Origin: Diplonema papillatum
Taxonomy: Eukaryota; Euglenozoa; Diplonemea; Diplonemida; Diplonemidae
Reading direction: 5' to 3'
NCBI GenBank assembly: GCA_030068145.1
Contig: JAPJBO010000448.1
Coordinates: forward strand, 62,001-126,000
DNA: 64,000 bases
The notes under the pieces were generated by a model that did no database searches, was not told the DNA's origin, and saw nothing but the letters and a program-made list of their open reading frames with translations. Positions within the stretch are counted from its first letter, which is position 1. Each line of letters starts with the position of its first letter. The translations under genes and the position numbers were made by a program. Shown piece after piece: positions 51,686 to 63,200 of this stretch.

Positions 51686-52867
51686 CAGCACGTAGAAAGG
51701 AGCGACGGCCGTAGTGTCGACGAGGGCGCCATGCTCGCTGCGCGCGAGGACCTTCATCGAAGCGCGGCGGGTGGACGGGCCGAACATGGACATCGCGCGC
51801 AGCTTTCGCGCCGGCAACGTCTCCTGCGCCGGGGCGGGGACGGCTGCCGGGGGTTGCGGAAGCATCAGAACGTCGCGGGTGGGTGTCCACTTCCGCAAGC
51901 GGCACTCCAGCAGGGCCTGCTTGCGGGCGGCGTCCTGCCAGAACGCCGCCGAGAACAGGCAGAGGAAGAGCAGGAGGAAGGGCACAGCGACCGGGACCTT
52001 GGCGAACTCTTCCCTCACAGCAACCGGGAGGTCCAACACGGCCCAGGGGTTCACCGGCGACGCGACGACCGGAAGGGACACCACGTCTTCGAACACCGGC
52101 ATCACCGAAAAAATGGAGGTGTGCTGCACAGCGCAGACCCACCCGATCTCGGTTACCGACCGGGTTTCAACGCCAGCCGTGCTCCAAGTCCTCGTCCGCT
52201 CGTCGAAGTAGACGCAAGTCCACGGTTCCGATGTGTTGACGAAAGTGTCCGGCCCGGCGTTGATTTCGATCAAAACGGGGTGCGCGGCCAGGTTCGACGC
52301 GTGCACCACCGCTCCCCGCAGCTTCAGCTGCACGTCTACGACGGGGTAGTCCGACGCGAGGTGGGCGGGCGGTGACTCGAAGAACACGATTTGGACGTCG
52401 ATGTGGTCTGTTACCTCGAGGTTCGCCTCGGTCGCCCACTTGTACGTGTTCAAGCTGACCACAGTGCGGTTGTACGGCGATCGGAACGCTGTTTCGCTGG
52501 TCGATACCGCGTACTCCCGCCGGACCATCAGCGGGGGTTGCACTCTGTACGAGCACGTCCTCGTCGTCGTCGTCTCCAAGCACGCGACTTCCCCAGCCAC
52601 CGAGCTGCCGATCAACCCCACCGCCAGCTTGTCCTGCAGCTCCATCAACACCACGCCGTACCCTTCCAACGTACCCACGGACAGCCCCCCCAAGCCGACA
52701 GCTTCGTGGCTCGTGAGCAGCTGCAGGAGCGCCGAGATGGCCTCGCCGGCGTCGCTCGCCGAGCTGTCGCCCAGCAGGCTCTCCGACGCGTCGAACGAGG
52801 CGTTCACATGCTTGCCGTGAATATACCCGAGCAGCTCCACCGATGCATCCAACAGGCGGACAGTCAC
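51686..52867 (-). CDS. Receptor gene, exon 2 (GPS site and first membrane span)
   Basis: This exon has 394 codons, phase 0 at both ends, between an ACTTCTGCAG acceptor and a CTG|GTATGC donor. Residues 1-215 form a GAIN-like region. Residues 216-256 are a GPS-type motif (PWTCVYFDERTRTWSTAG, then IGWVCAVQHTSIFSVMP). It keeps the first Cys, W, G, third Cys and the H-x-S cleavage triplet (HTS, 249-251), but lacks two of the four usual cysteines. Residues 291-309 (VPVAVPFLLLFLCLFSAAFW) are the first membrane span. A basic R/K-rich stretch (CRLRKWTPTR) and a Pro-rich segment follow on the cytoplasmic side. GPS sites self-cleave in adhesion GPCRs and polycystin-1; the reduced cysteine set leaves cleavage uncertain. 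Confidence 0.72.
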
Positions 52868-53577
52868 CTGCAGAAGTGTTGTGTGCGTTCGGGCTTGTCT
52901 AAGGGTTGGGTTGTTCACCCACTGTGAGCTGGGTTAGACCGTCGTGAGACAGGTTTTGTTCTACCCTACTGGCGTTTTTGTTGCCCACCACTGAACCCAG
53001 ATTAACCTGAGTTTCGTGTGGGCTACACAGCACATTAACATCCGTTGACCCTATGCAACTGGCAGCCTCCTCAAGCTTTTCCTACAAGGCAGGGGCTTCT
53101 ACAACAAAAATACTCGAGGGACTGCCTTGTGCTCATTTCGACGGAGGCTAGATGGGGGAGAAACCAACACCACAACCACAAAGTGGGTCTTTTGTGTCGA
53201 ACGCTTACGCCCGCCACCAAACCCAGATTTACCTGTGTTTCGTGTAGGCTAGCACATATGCCTGCCTTTCGCTACGTGACACCGGATGGGTCACTCTTTC
53301 CTATGAGAATTCACAACTGGCAGCCTCCTCAAGTATTTCCTACAAAGCGGGTGCTTATGCAACAAGAAAGACAAGCGCTTCGTTATGGTGTTTGTGCGTG
53401 CCGGTTGATCGGATCCTACTTATTGCGCAGGCTAAGACGAAGGCAGCGTGGTTTGGTGGTTGACCAAAGAATTCCTTACCTGCACATGACATAGGGTAAG
53501 TACACACTGAAGGGCAACCAGCAAAAGTGTTGGTACCTACCCCACCACGCGCTCTTCAAACCCAAGAAACATTTTCC

Positions 53578-53656
53578 CCCGTGTTAGTGTCGCCTCCGTT
53601 TAGCCCTTGTCCGTGTCGCCTTTTTGCCTGAAAACGCGAGGCGACACTAACACGGG
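53578..53656. mobile_element. Short MITE/hairpin, ends CCCGTGTTAGTGTCGCC
   Basis: A 79-bp element has CCCGTGTTAGTGTCGCC at one end and its exact complement at the other. A third internal GTGTCGCC word lies near the middle. Confidence 0.75.
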
Positions 53657-53724
53657 AAGACGGTTCTCAATAGGGTTCTTGTATTTGTGTTGCATGAAGA
53701 ATGTCTCATCCTCACCAACGGCTT

Positions 53725-53783
53725 CCCGTGTTAGTGTCGCTTTTTAGGAAAAGGTGCCTTCAGGTAGGCGACACTAACACGGG
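53725..53783. mobile_element. Second copy of the CCCGTGTTAGTGTCGC hairpin
   Basis: A 59-bp element has the same termini as 53578-53656 and a different interior (TTTTTAGGAAAAGGTGCCTT). The two are separated by 68 bp. Confidence 0.75.
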
Positions 53784-54278
53784 GGGAAAATCTTAGTTTA
53801 ATGTTTAGGCAGAGCACTGCCTCTCAGGGGGGGTAGTTTGGGGTGAATGAAAGAAGGGGCGGGACATCAGTCCCGACCACCCTCTTCACCCAACTCACCG
53901 CGCCCGACCTGTCGAGTTGCTTCGGCATTTTTGTTGAACGCTTACGCCCGCCACTAAACCCAGATTCACCTGTGTTTCGTGTGGGCTACAGCACATTTAC
54001 CTCCTTTGATCTTTTGCAACTGGCAGTCTCCTCAAGCATATCCTACAAAGCAGGTGCTTATACAAGAATAGTTGAGTTGCAGCTCTTGACAAAGATAGAT
54101 GAAAAAAAGAAGGTGTTTTTATTCTTCGCTTTTTCTCACGAACGGGGGGGTCGGTCCTACTTTTGGCTTTGTAGGTTCTCCCGACTCCCCAATTCGTGGT
54201 CAGCACAAACTCAAGAGGTCTAGTCAACTATTCCCTGCAGTATTGGCATACTTTCAAAAAAAAAAAAAAGGCACACAC

Positions 54279-57200
54279 CTCCTGCGCCACGCGCGTCGCG
54301 TCAGCGACGAGCTGCGCGACGATTTCGGTGGTGGTCGCTGTGGGCACCGCGAGCCTTCCGTCGCGGATGGCATCGGCGACGGCGTCGAGCAGCGCGGCCT
54401 TGCGGCCGCCGCTGATGGCCCGGTCGGTCGGGGCCGCCGCGTCGAGCGCCCCCGCGGATCGGCGCCGTGCGGTGCCCGACAGGGCGGACTGCTGCGCCTT
54501 GAGGCTGAGCACGCGGAACACCGAAGACACCGCTGCCAGCATGTCGCCCCCGCTCAGCGCCGCCGGGTTGTCAAGCACGCCGTCCACAGCAGCCGACAGG
54601 TGGCCCTCCGTCAACGCCTGGGAAGTCACCACCGCGGTGGTCGACAGCGTCGTGGACTCGCCGTACGCGTCGTAAACGGTCACCAAGAACTCAACGGCAC
54701 CCATCCGGCCAACGTAAGGCGCGACGGTTTCGAAGCTCGACGACGCGAGAGGCGTCGCGGTGTACCGAAACGTCGTCTTTTTCTGCAAGCTCGTCGTTGC
54801 GTACGCGAACGAGAACGACAAGTCCTCCGCGCTGTCGTCGGTCCACGCCGACGCCTCCAACCGGATGGTATCGCTCCCGCCAACTATAGACGCCGGCGAG
54901 GCTGCCACCGTGGGAAGGACGCCGATCTCCCCTGGGGTTGGCGGCCTGTTCATGTTGATGACCACGGTCGCTTTTCCGGGGGCTGCGGCTCCTGGCGCGG
55001 TGACGGTGAGGGTGAAGGTGTAGGTGCCGCGGAGCGCAGCGGAGGGAAGGATGACGAGGTTTTTTTGAGCCGCCCCCAGCAGGGTCTTGGAGAGGTCGAC
55101 CGTTGGCTCGCCGGCGGCCGTCCATTCGAAGAGCAGCTCGGTGTCGGGCACAGACGCGGACACCTTCGCTAGCAGCTGCAGCTTGGTCGACGGGTTGTGC
55201 GTGTTCGGCGGCAGCGGCAGCCAGCCGGCCGTCGGCGCCGCCGCCTGCACGATCTCGACCACAGGCGCCGTCCCGGGGATGATCTCGATGACGACTTGAG
55301 CGCGCTCAGACACCAGCCCCCGCTTTTTGGCGGCCACTGTGAACAAGAACTGGCCCGACGGCAGCTCTGCCCCGCCTTCGACGGCGTAGACGCCGTTGGT
55401 ACCGGCCTGCCCAGCGCACTCCGCTCGGGAGCCGGTGCTGCGGCAGACGAGGGACGTGCCGCCTAGGGCGAAGGACCCTTGGCAGCCGCGGTCGACCCAC
55501 ATGCCGCCGCCCGCCGCGCCGCCATACGACTCGTGGAGTGTGCATGTGCCGGCTATCGTGGCTTGCAGCGTCGGGTTGAACGGGTGAAGGGCCCTGAGCG
55601 GGCACTCGCCGAGGACATCGAGCTGGCACACCGTCCACGCGAACACGAAAGGCTCGGCAAACCCGTTTGGGTCCACTGACGAACGGGCGTCGACGCACAG
55701 CTGGCAGCCGGAAGCTCCCGGCAGCGAAGGGACGATCCGTTCGCCGCCGGTGATGACGGCGACGAGAGGCTCGACCTTGCAGAACACGACGATCGTCGTT
55801 TCGACCAGGTTTTCCGGGCGGAGCGCCGACGTGGTCGCCAAGGTGAACGCGTACCCCTTCCCGGGCTCCAACACGCCCGGTGGCACAAAAAGGCTTGGCG
55901 TCGCCGCAGAGGCCCCCAGCTCGACAGCCGTGTCGTTGCAGGCCCACCGGTACCGCATCGCGGCGCGCTCCGCCGGCGCCGCGGCCGTGAGGTTGCCCTC
56001 GCTGCTGCAGCGCGACGGGCCGGCGAGCACGTGGAGGGTCGTCGTCAACGACCGCCGGGCGGTTCTATATAACGAACCGACCACCTCGACCCTGGGGTAC
56101 GGCAGATCGGTGACGAATACAGTCGCCGATGCGCTGGCCTGGCGGTCGAAGATGTCCGTCGCGACGAGCACGAAGGTGGTCCTACCTTCCGGCACCGAAC
56201 CTGCCTCCAACGTCATCCTCAGCGACGTCGCATTCGCCAGCCGCGACGACAGTTCCGCGAGAGCGGACACGTCGGCACTCGTGCTACGGAGGGTCCAAGC
56301 GTATGCAGGGGGGGTCGGTACGGTGTGCCGCGACGCCAGCCCGTCGAGCACCACGTCTTCGCAGCTGCCGACCACGACCGGTGCGGACAGCTTCGGGACG
56401 GGCAGCGCCGTTACGCGTCCTTTCAACGCGGATGCCGCGCTGTGGTCGCCTCGCCCGCAGTCCGGGCGCTTCGCGTCCTCGCAGGCTCGGTCCGCCACCG
56501 CGCCCGGCTTGACCGCAAGCAGGTCCCCGATCCTCACCGCTGCGTACGCGGCTAGCTCCACCTTCATCGCGGAGGCACTGGTCCAAGAACAGGCGGCGCC
56601 CCGCCCGAAGGCATCTGCCGCCACGAAATAGCTCTCACACACCGTGCGGAGGTCCCCTTCGACCGCCCCTGCGCCTTTGTCCGTCGGCCGCACGAAAGTC
56701 GCCGTCAAATAATCGCCGGTGGCAGCCATGACGAAGGTCGGTCCGTTGTGCACGCGGGATGCGTCGGCCAACACGGTGAGCGAGTCGGAAACCGGCGCGA
56801 GCGACGTGCTTTCGGAGGAGGCTTCGGCGGAAACGGTGAGGTTCGCCTCGTACGCCTTGTGCACGCCGACGCCGAAAAGCAGCTCGACCGGATCCTCGGA
56901 CGTGACGTCCGCCACGACGCACGTCACCTTCAAAATGTAGTCTGCCTGCACTGCGTGACACACGCCGTCCGGCCACGAAATGAACCCGTTTTTCCCTTCC
57001 GACGTGAGGGTGACCTCGACGAACGGGGAAATCACGACGCTCCGGGGTTCGGTCGCGCGGAGCAAGACCGAGAACGTGCCGCCCAGCTGTGAGTACGTCC
57101 CGTTCGGGTTCGCGACGGAAATGGTGAGGACCGGGGTCGAGACGTGGTAGTGCGCGGCGGCGGTCTGCGGCGGGAGGTTGCCGCAGGTCAGCGCCGCGGC

Positions 57201-60200
57201 GAACGACACGGCGCCGGCGGCCGTCTTGTTGTGCGCGACGCCGAACGACAGCTCGAAGTGCGACCCCGGTGGCACATCCGCGTCGATGCACCGGACCACG
57301 GTTGCGGACACCGCGACGCACCACGCGAAGGGCAACCGGGTGTAGTACGCGCCCGTCAGGTGGGCTTCCAGCACAACGCCGCCAGCCCACGACGGGCCCG
57401 AATTGTACACGTGCACTTCGTACTCCCGCAAAGCGGTGTACACTTCGACCGACGAATTGTGTGCGACGGTGTGCCACAGCTCGGGCGACAGGACCGGGAG
57501 GACAGCGGCGAAGCTGCGGTGGTCTGCGCCGCGGTTGTACGGGATGAAGGCGGATCCGCGTACGGAGATGTTGTGCGCGGCGCCCCGCGGCACGAAAACG
57601 TCGAACCGGATCGTCGTTTCGCTTTGGTTCGTGGCGGGCGGCAGGCCCGTGCAGTTGATCGACGATCGCGCCTTTTCGCGGCCGGGCGGGGAGGAGAAGA
57701 GCTGCGACTCGCCGTCGCAGCCGCCGCCCGCCGGCGCGGCCGCGACCGCCGCGTTGCCGACGAGGACGCGCAGGTACTCGACCCGCGCCGGCACCGGGCC
57801 GAGGTTCGCGATGACAACGGAGAACGAGTAGTTCCGGCCCGTCGGAAGGCTCTGAAGCAGCTGCCGCGGGGACACCAAACGGACGACCGCCTCCGTCCGA
57901 AGTGCGGTGCAGTACGCGGGCGTCTCGGCGCACGCGTCCACCGTGACGTCGGGGTACTGCGAGTCGCTCGCGTTCCCCGCCGTCCCGTGCTGCACCCGCC
58001 CCGTCACCACGACCCGATCGTCGGCCGGGGAGTCGACGAACACAGTAAACGGATAGTCGTTGAGCACGCCGGCGGGCAGCATCCGCCACCGGCAGCGCAG
58101 CCCCGCGCCCGCAGCGCGCCGCTCGCAGCCGGGCGGTGCGTCGTAGAACACGGACCCTTCGGTCGCCTCCAACAGCACGGTGACGACGTCCATCGCGACG
58201 TTCCGGATGTTCAACGTGTACCGCTGGACGGTCCCGTACGCGGACTGTTCTTCGGCGTGCAGCGACGCGTTGAACAGGCTCGGTTCGATCGTGACCGTTT
58301 TGACGGCTCGGTTGTTCCCAGGGGGCGGGACTTGCCCGATTTGCAGTTCCGCCGTCTTGTCGACGACGTACGTGTCGGTGATGACGGTTAGGTCTCGAGT
58401 TGGTGAGACGGCAACGTACGCCACCCCTTGATACGTCAGGGGAACGCCGTCGGGAGGCACGTCGATTGACCTGCACGTGACCTCGAAAGACGTCGCGTAG
58501 CACTCCTTCGGCAGGGAGTACCCCGGGAGCGAGTCACGGGAGAGCTGGATGCCGGTCTCGGTCCCTTGCCACGTCTCGACCCCGATCCCGCTCCAGATCG
58601 CGTCGTCGGCGGAGGCCGGCGCCGCGGCGGCGGGGAGGGCCTCGCGGGCGGCGATCGAACCGCGAGGGAAGTCACCCAGCAGCTTGACGGACGTGTACAT
58701 CGACACGTAGCTCGGCCCGTAGTTGACGACCTGGATCGAAAAGGGGAAGAGGTGGTCGGCCGCGGCGTAGCTCCGCGTGACCGTCTGCACGGCGACGTCG
58801 CCAAGCTGCACGCTGAAGCTCCGCTCCAGGCTCGGCAGGAACTCGCCGGGAGGCAGATTCGCGGTGCTGCCGTTGGCCGACATCGCGAGGGACCCCCGGA
58901 AGGTGCTGTTGACCAGCACGCTGAACACCCGGGTCGACTCCGCCCCCGGCGCGACGTCGCCGAACCAGCAGAACAACGCGTTGGGCAGCAGCGGGTGCAG
59001 GGCGCACCCTTCGGGCAGCGGCGGCGACAGGGCGCCACCCGACGAGACTTGGATGCTGGCGTTCGCCTGCGAGACCCAGCCGGCGCCGTCGTTGTGGAGG
59101 GAGAACGAAAATGGTGTCGCGAAACCGGCGGACAGAACCCGGGTCTCGACGAGCGAGAGCCGGGTCTCCGACGCCCCGACCGGGAAGGCGACGGTTTCCT
59201 CGTTGAACGTCACGTTCCCAGCGTTGCCGACGCTCGCGGTCACCCGGAGCGTGAACTGCCCCCGCGCAGCCCGCGAGGGGGCGAACGCAACAGTCCGCTC
59301 CGCGGTGCCGCCCGCCGGCACGTCGTCCAGCTCGCAGACGGCGGCGGCGGTGCCCGCCAAATAGCATCCGTCGGGCAGTTGGTCGAACGTGCCCGGGTCG
59401 GCTTCGAACCGGAGCCTCGGGGCCCCCCCGGTGTACGCGCCGAGGTTGGCCAACCGGCCGACGGCCAGCCGCCGGACGCCCGGCTGCACTTCCGTGAAAG
59501 GAACCGGGAACGAGACGGTCCCGGAGACGTCGGTCGGCACGACGCGCAGCGCGGTGGTCGTGGAGACCGCGGTGACCGCGGGGGTGTACAGCTCGTAGCT
59601 CACGATCGACACCTCGACGGAGACGGACGCCGTGATGACCAGCGGGATCACGAGGGACATGTTGGCGACGCCTTCGTACGACTGCGCGTTGCACACGACG
59701 CTTGACGCGGTCTGCTGCGTGCACCAGCGGTTCAACGGCGGCGAGGTCGCGAGCACAGCACCGTCGAACGCGATGTCCAGCAGCAGCTCGGCGTAGGAAG
59801 AAGTCTCGGACAGCGTCGCGACGGATACGTTCACGTTTTGCGCGGTGTTCGGCTGCAAAACGCTGGTGTTCTCCGCTTTGATGATCAGGTCCCCGTCGTA
59901 CACAACCAACGCCTCGGCGACGTTGTTCGAGGACGACGTGTCGAGTGTGTCGGCGGTGACTTCCGCCGTCAACACGGCCGAAGCCTGGACCAGTTTTTGC
60001 GCGGACGGGACTGCGTTCGAGACGAGCGTCCACGTCTTCGCGGAGTTAGGGGGCATTGAGGCCAGCAGGCACACTGTGGACGACGCGTCCGCCGCGGTAG
60101 CGCACTCGTCCGGCCACACCGCAAACGTCGCGGTCTCCACCGACACGGCGACTTCGACGCCCGCCGCCCACGACGAGCCGTGCTCGTTCTTCACGGTGAC

Positions 60201-63200
60201 CCCCCACGAACAGCTGCCCCCCCTGGGGCACGTCCCCGCGCCTTGCACATCCACCGAGACCTCCCCCGGGGCCAAGACCAGTGCCGGCACCTCTGCCACC
60301 TTCACCACCGCCGTGCCCAGCACGACGAGGTCTGCGGTGACCTGCCGCACAGTCGTCGCCCTGTTCGACACATTCGCCTCCAACCTACCCACCTGAGGTT
60401 GGTCGGGTTGGATCGTCCCCAGGTAGCATGTCCAGACGTTCGAGCCCAGGACATCGGGGACGCAATCGTGGGGGCCTAGGTTCGCGACGGAAAGGTCTCC
60501 GAAGGAAAACGTAGCGTTCGCTTGGTAGGCGAACGAGTTTTCTTGGCTGTTGGTCACGGTGTAGGTGTAGACGTTCCGCGTTCCCGCGTGGACGGTGGCG
60601 GGGCCGTCAATGGCCATCTGCACGAGAGGCACTCGGGTCGGGAGCATGAGCGACACGGTGTTGTCGCCGGGGGTTTGCTCTGCGGAGGCCGTGGTGACCG
60701 CTGCCGTGAAGTTGACGGCCGGCATGAAAGTGCCCTCCAGTGGCACACGCACGGGAACCGAGACGACTTCTTTCTCACCGGGGAGCACATCTCCAACGGA
60801 GCACTCCAGCACCGACACACGGTCGCTGAGCGTGACGGTTTGGTCTGGGAACACCGACGGATCGCCTGCAACGCACGATTGGTGCGGGTCCGTTAGAGCG
60901 CCGGAGACGACGATGTAAAGAACCGTCGCAGCGGCCTTGTACCCACCGATGCTGCTGATCGTGACTTCGAACAGCGAAACACCGCCGACCGGGAGGCTGC
61001 TGTCGGATGAAACTGAAATCGTGAGCTCCGCTTTCGACACCGCCGTGAACGACGCGACGTGCAAATAGCTGGCGGTCGGGTTGTCCGCGACGTAGCAGAC
61101 GGCGTACCGATACCCCGAGGTGATCTCGTTGTTGTACTCCACCGTGGCAACGTCCGCGGCGGCCGAAACGGATGTGAGCTGTCGTTCGTACAAATTCGTC
61201 ACCGCGCAAGGAGCCGAGGAGTTGTCATTTGTCACGAACACGCGGTCCGTTGAACTCAGCGCGGCCCCATACAACACGATCGTCAGCGCTGTCCCAAGCA
61301 ACGGCGGGTCCGGCACAGTGGCCACCCTCTGTATGCCGCCCTTCATGACCAACGGCAGGCCGACGTGGTGCCAACCGGTCGCTGTCTTCGCGCAGATCTC
61401 GACCCTGCCGGCCTGGAACACCGACAAAAACCCGATGGCCACCCCTGCAGGCTCGTCGGCGGGCTTTTCGATGGCGACGGCCGTGCCGAAGCCGCAGGGG
61501 GTGTACGCGGAGACCCATTGCAGTTGAAGTTCGCCGTCTGTCGGGGACAACCCGTCCCACAACGACGTGAGCGTCACTTGGATGAGCTCGCCGGCGATCG
61601 GTTCGGGCGGCAGGATCGAGTAGTCGGTGGCGCCGTTGTCGAGGACGGTCAGCAGGGATGAGTTGTAGCGCTTCCACGAGTTGTCGCCGTGCCGGTAGCA
61701 CACGCTGTACAGCCCTGTGGTCGACGGGGCCGTGATGGAAGCTGCGGGCATCGTGAATTGTGCAACGGTGTCGGGCTGGTCTGTGCACGCTTGGCCGTAG
61801 GGCACAACGTTGATGAAGTCAATCCTGCCTTCGCCGCCAAGGGCTTCGCCCCCTATGAACTCGATGCTGACGGCATGCGACCCGCGCACGATCGCCGTGG
61901 GGTAAAAAGAGACAGGGTACGTGACCACGTCGAACGCGTCCCCGAACGGGTGCCAGGTTTCCCCCCCGACGGAGTAGCACATCTGAGCGGTCATCGTCGT
62001 GCGGAACGGGGTGACTGCGCGCGACCAAGAGTCGGACCGGATTTCTTCGACGAAAACCGCGTTTTCCTCGGAGTTGCCCTCGCACGCCAGCGACGAGGGG
62101 ACGTAGCTGATTCGGTCCTCGGGACCGGCGGGCAGCCCCTTCTGCATGAACCCCACGCCGGCGACCATGAACGTGATCGGCTCGGACGTGACGATGTCCG
62201 TGGGGAAGTAGCGGAAGACCTTCGCCCTCCTCCGGTTGATCCGGAGAAACGGCGGCACCTGCTGCCACACGGTCGCGTTCCCAGCCGCGCCGACGGACGC
62301 CCGCAGGTAGCACAACGTGACGTCCGCGTACATTTTGTCGAAGAGCAGACCATCCACCTCGAGCGTCGTCGTCCCGGCCATGAGCCCCGACGCGAGGCTC
62401 ACGACATCCCCCACAACGAATTCAGGGATCCCGGCGACCGAACCCGGGCACAGGTTGTCCAACGAGTACGTGACGCGGTCGGCGGTGGTCAGGTCGGTCC
62501 CTGCGAAACTGACTGTGACCGGCGTGTTGGCGAGGGGCTCGTCGACCCCTTCGACGGTGTACGACGAGATCCCGTTCGAAATGATGAACACGGTGTCCAC
62601 CCCGCGCCACGGCCGGCTCCTGAACTTGTAGCAAACGAGGATGTCCTCAGAAGGAACGACCACGCTGGCAACCGGGAGAGTATCTGAAGGTTCGAGCACA
62701 GGCGCAGCGTCGATGATGTCCGCGGCTGTGCAGTTTTTGTAGGCGGGCACGTATCCGATGAGGTCGTCTCCGTAGCCCGTGGAAAGGTACTCGCCTTGCA
62801 AGAAGAGAATGCGAGCCGTGGACTTCAGAATGGCGTTCGTCGGGAGCACGGCGGTCGGGATCTGGGTCACGTTGAGGGTGGGACCGACCTGGTGCCAGAT
62901 GGTCGCTGGGCCGGAGAGGCGGAGGCAAATCCGGATTTGCTGCGCCGTCGAGACGAACACCGTGACGTGCAGCTGCGTTTCGTTGACCTTGCTCCCGATA
63001 GCAACCGCGGACGCCTGCCAGTTGTCGAAAGGCGACGAACCGGAACACGACTCGGTGCCCGCGATGACCGCGATCATGTGCCGCCACGGTTCGTCGCCCA
63101 GGGAGTCGCTCAACAGCACCGCCTCCGCCAGCGAACCCGCCAGCAAATCAAGCAGCCCGGTCTCGCCTTTTATCCCGTCGACCACCTGCAAAGCAGATCC

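Larger units (their letters stand above)
52868..54278 (-). other. Receptor intron 1 with repeats
   Basis: This intron holds R4 pieces (52970-53370, 53930-54065), an R5 block (54068-54250) and twin short hairpin elements (53578-53656 and 53725-53783). The donor GAG|GTGTGTGC is followed by an oligo-T tract on the minus strand. Confidence 0.65.

Noticed and set aside
57144..58391. Long open frames opposite and in other frames of the receptor exon
   Set aside because: High GC removes stops in all frames; these have arginine-rich shadow composition and no motifs.
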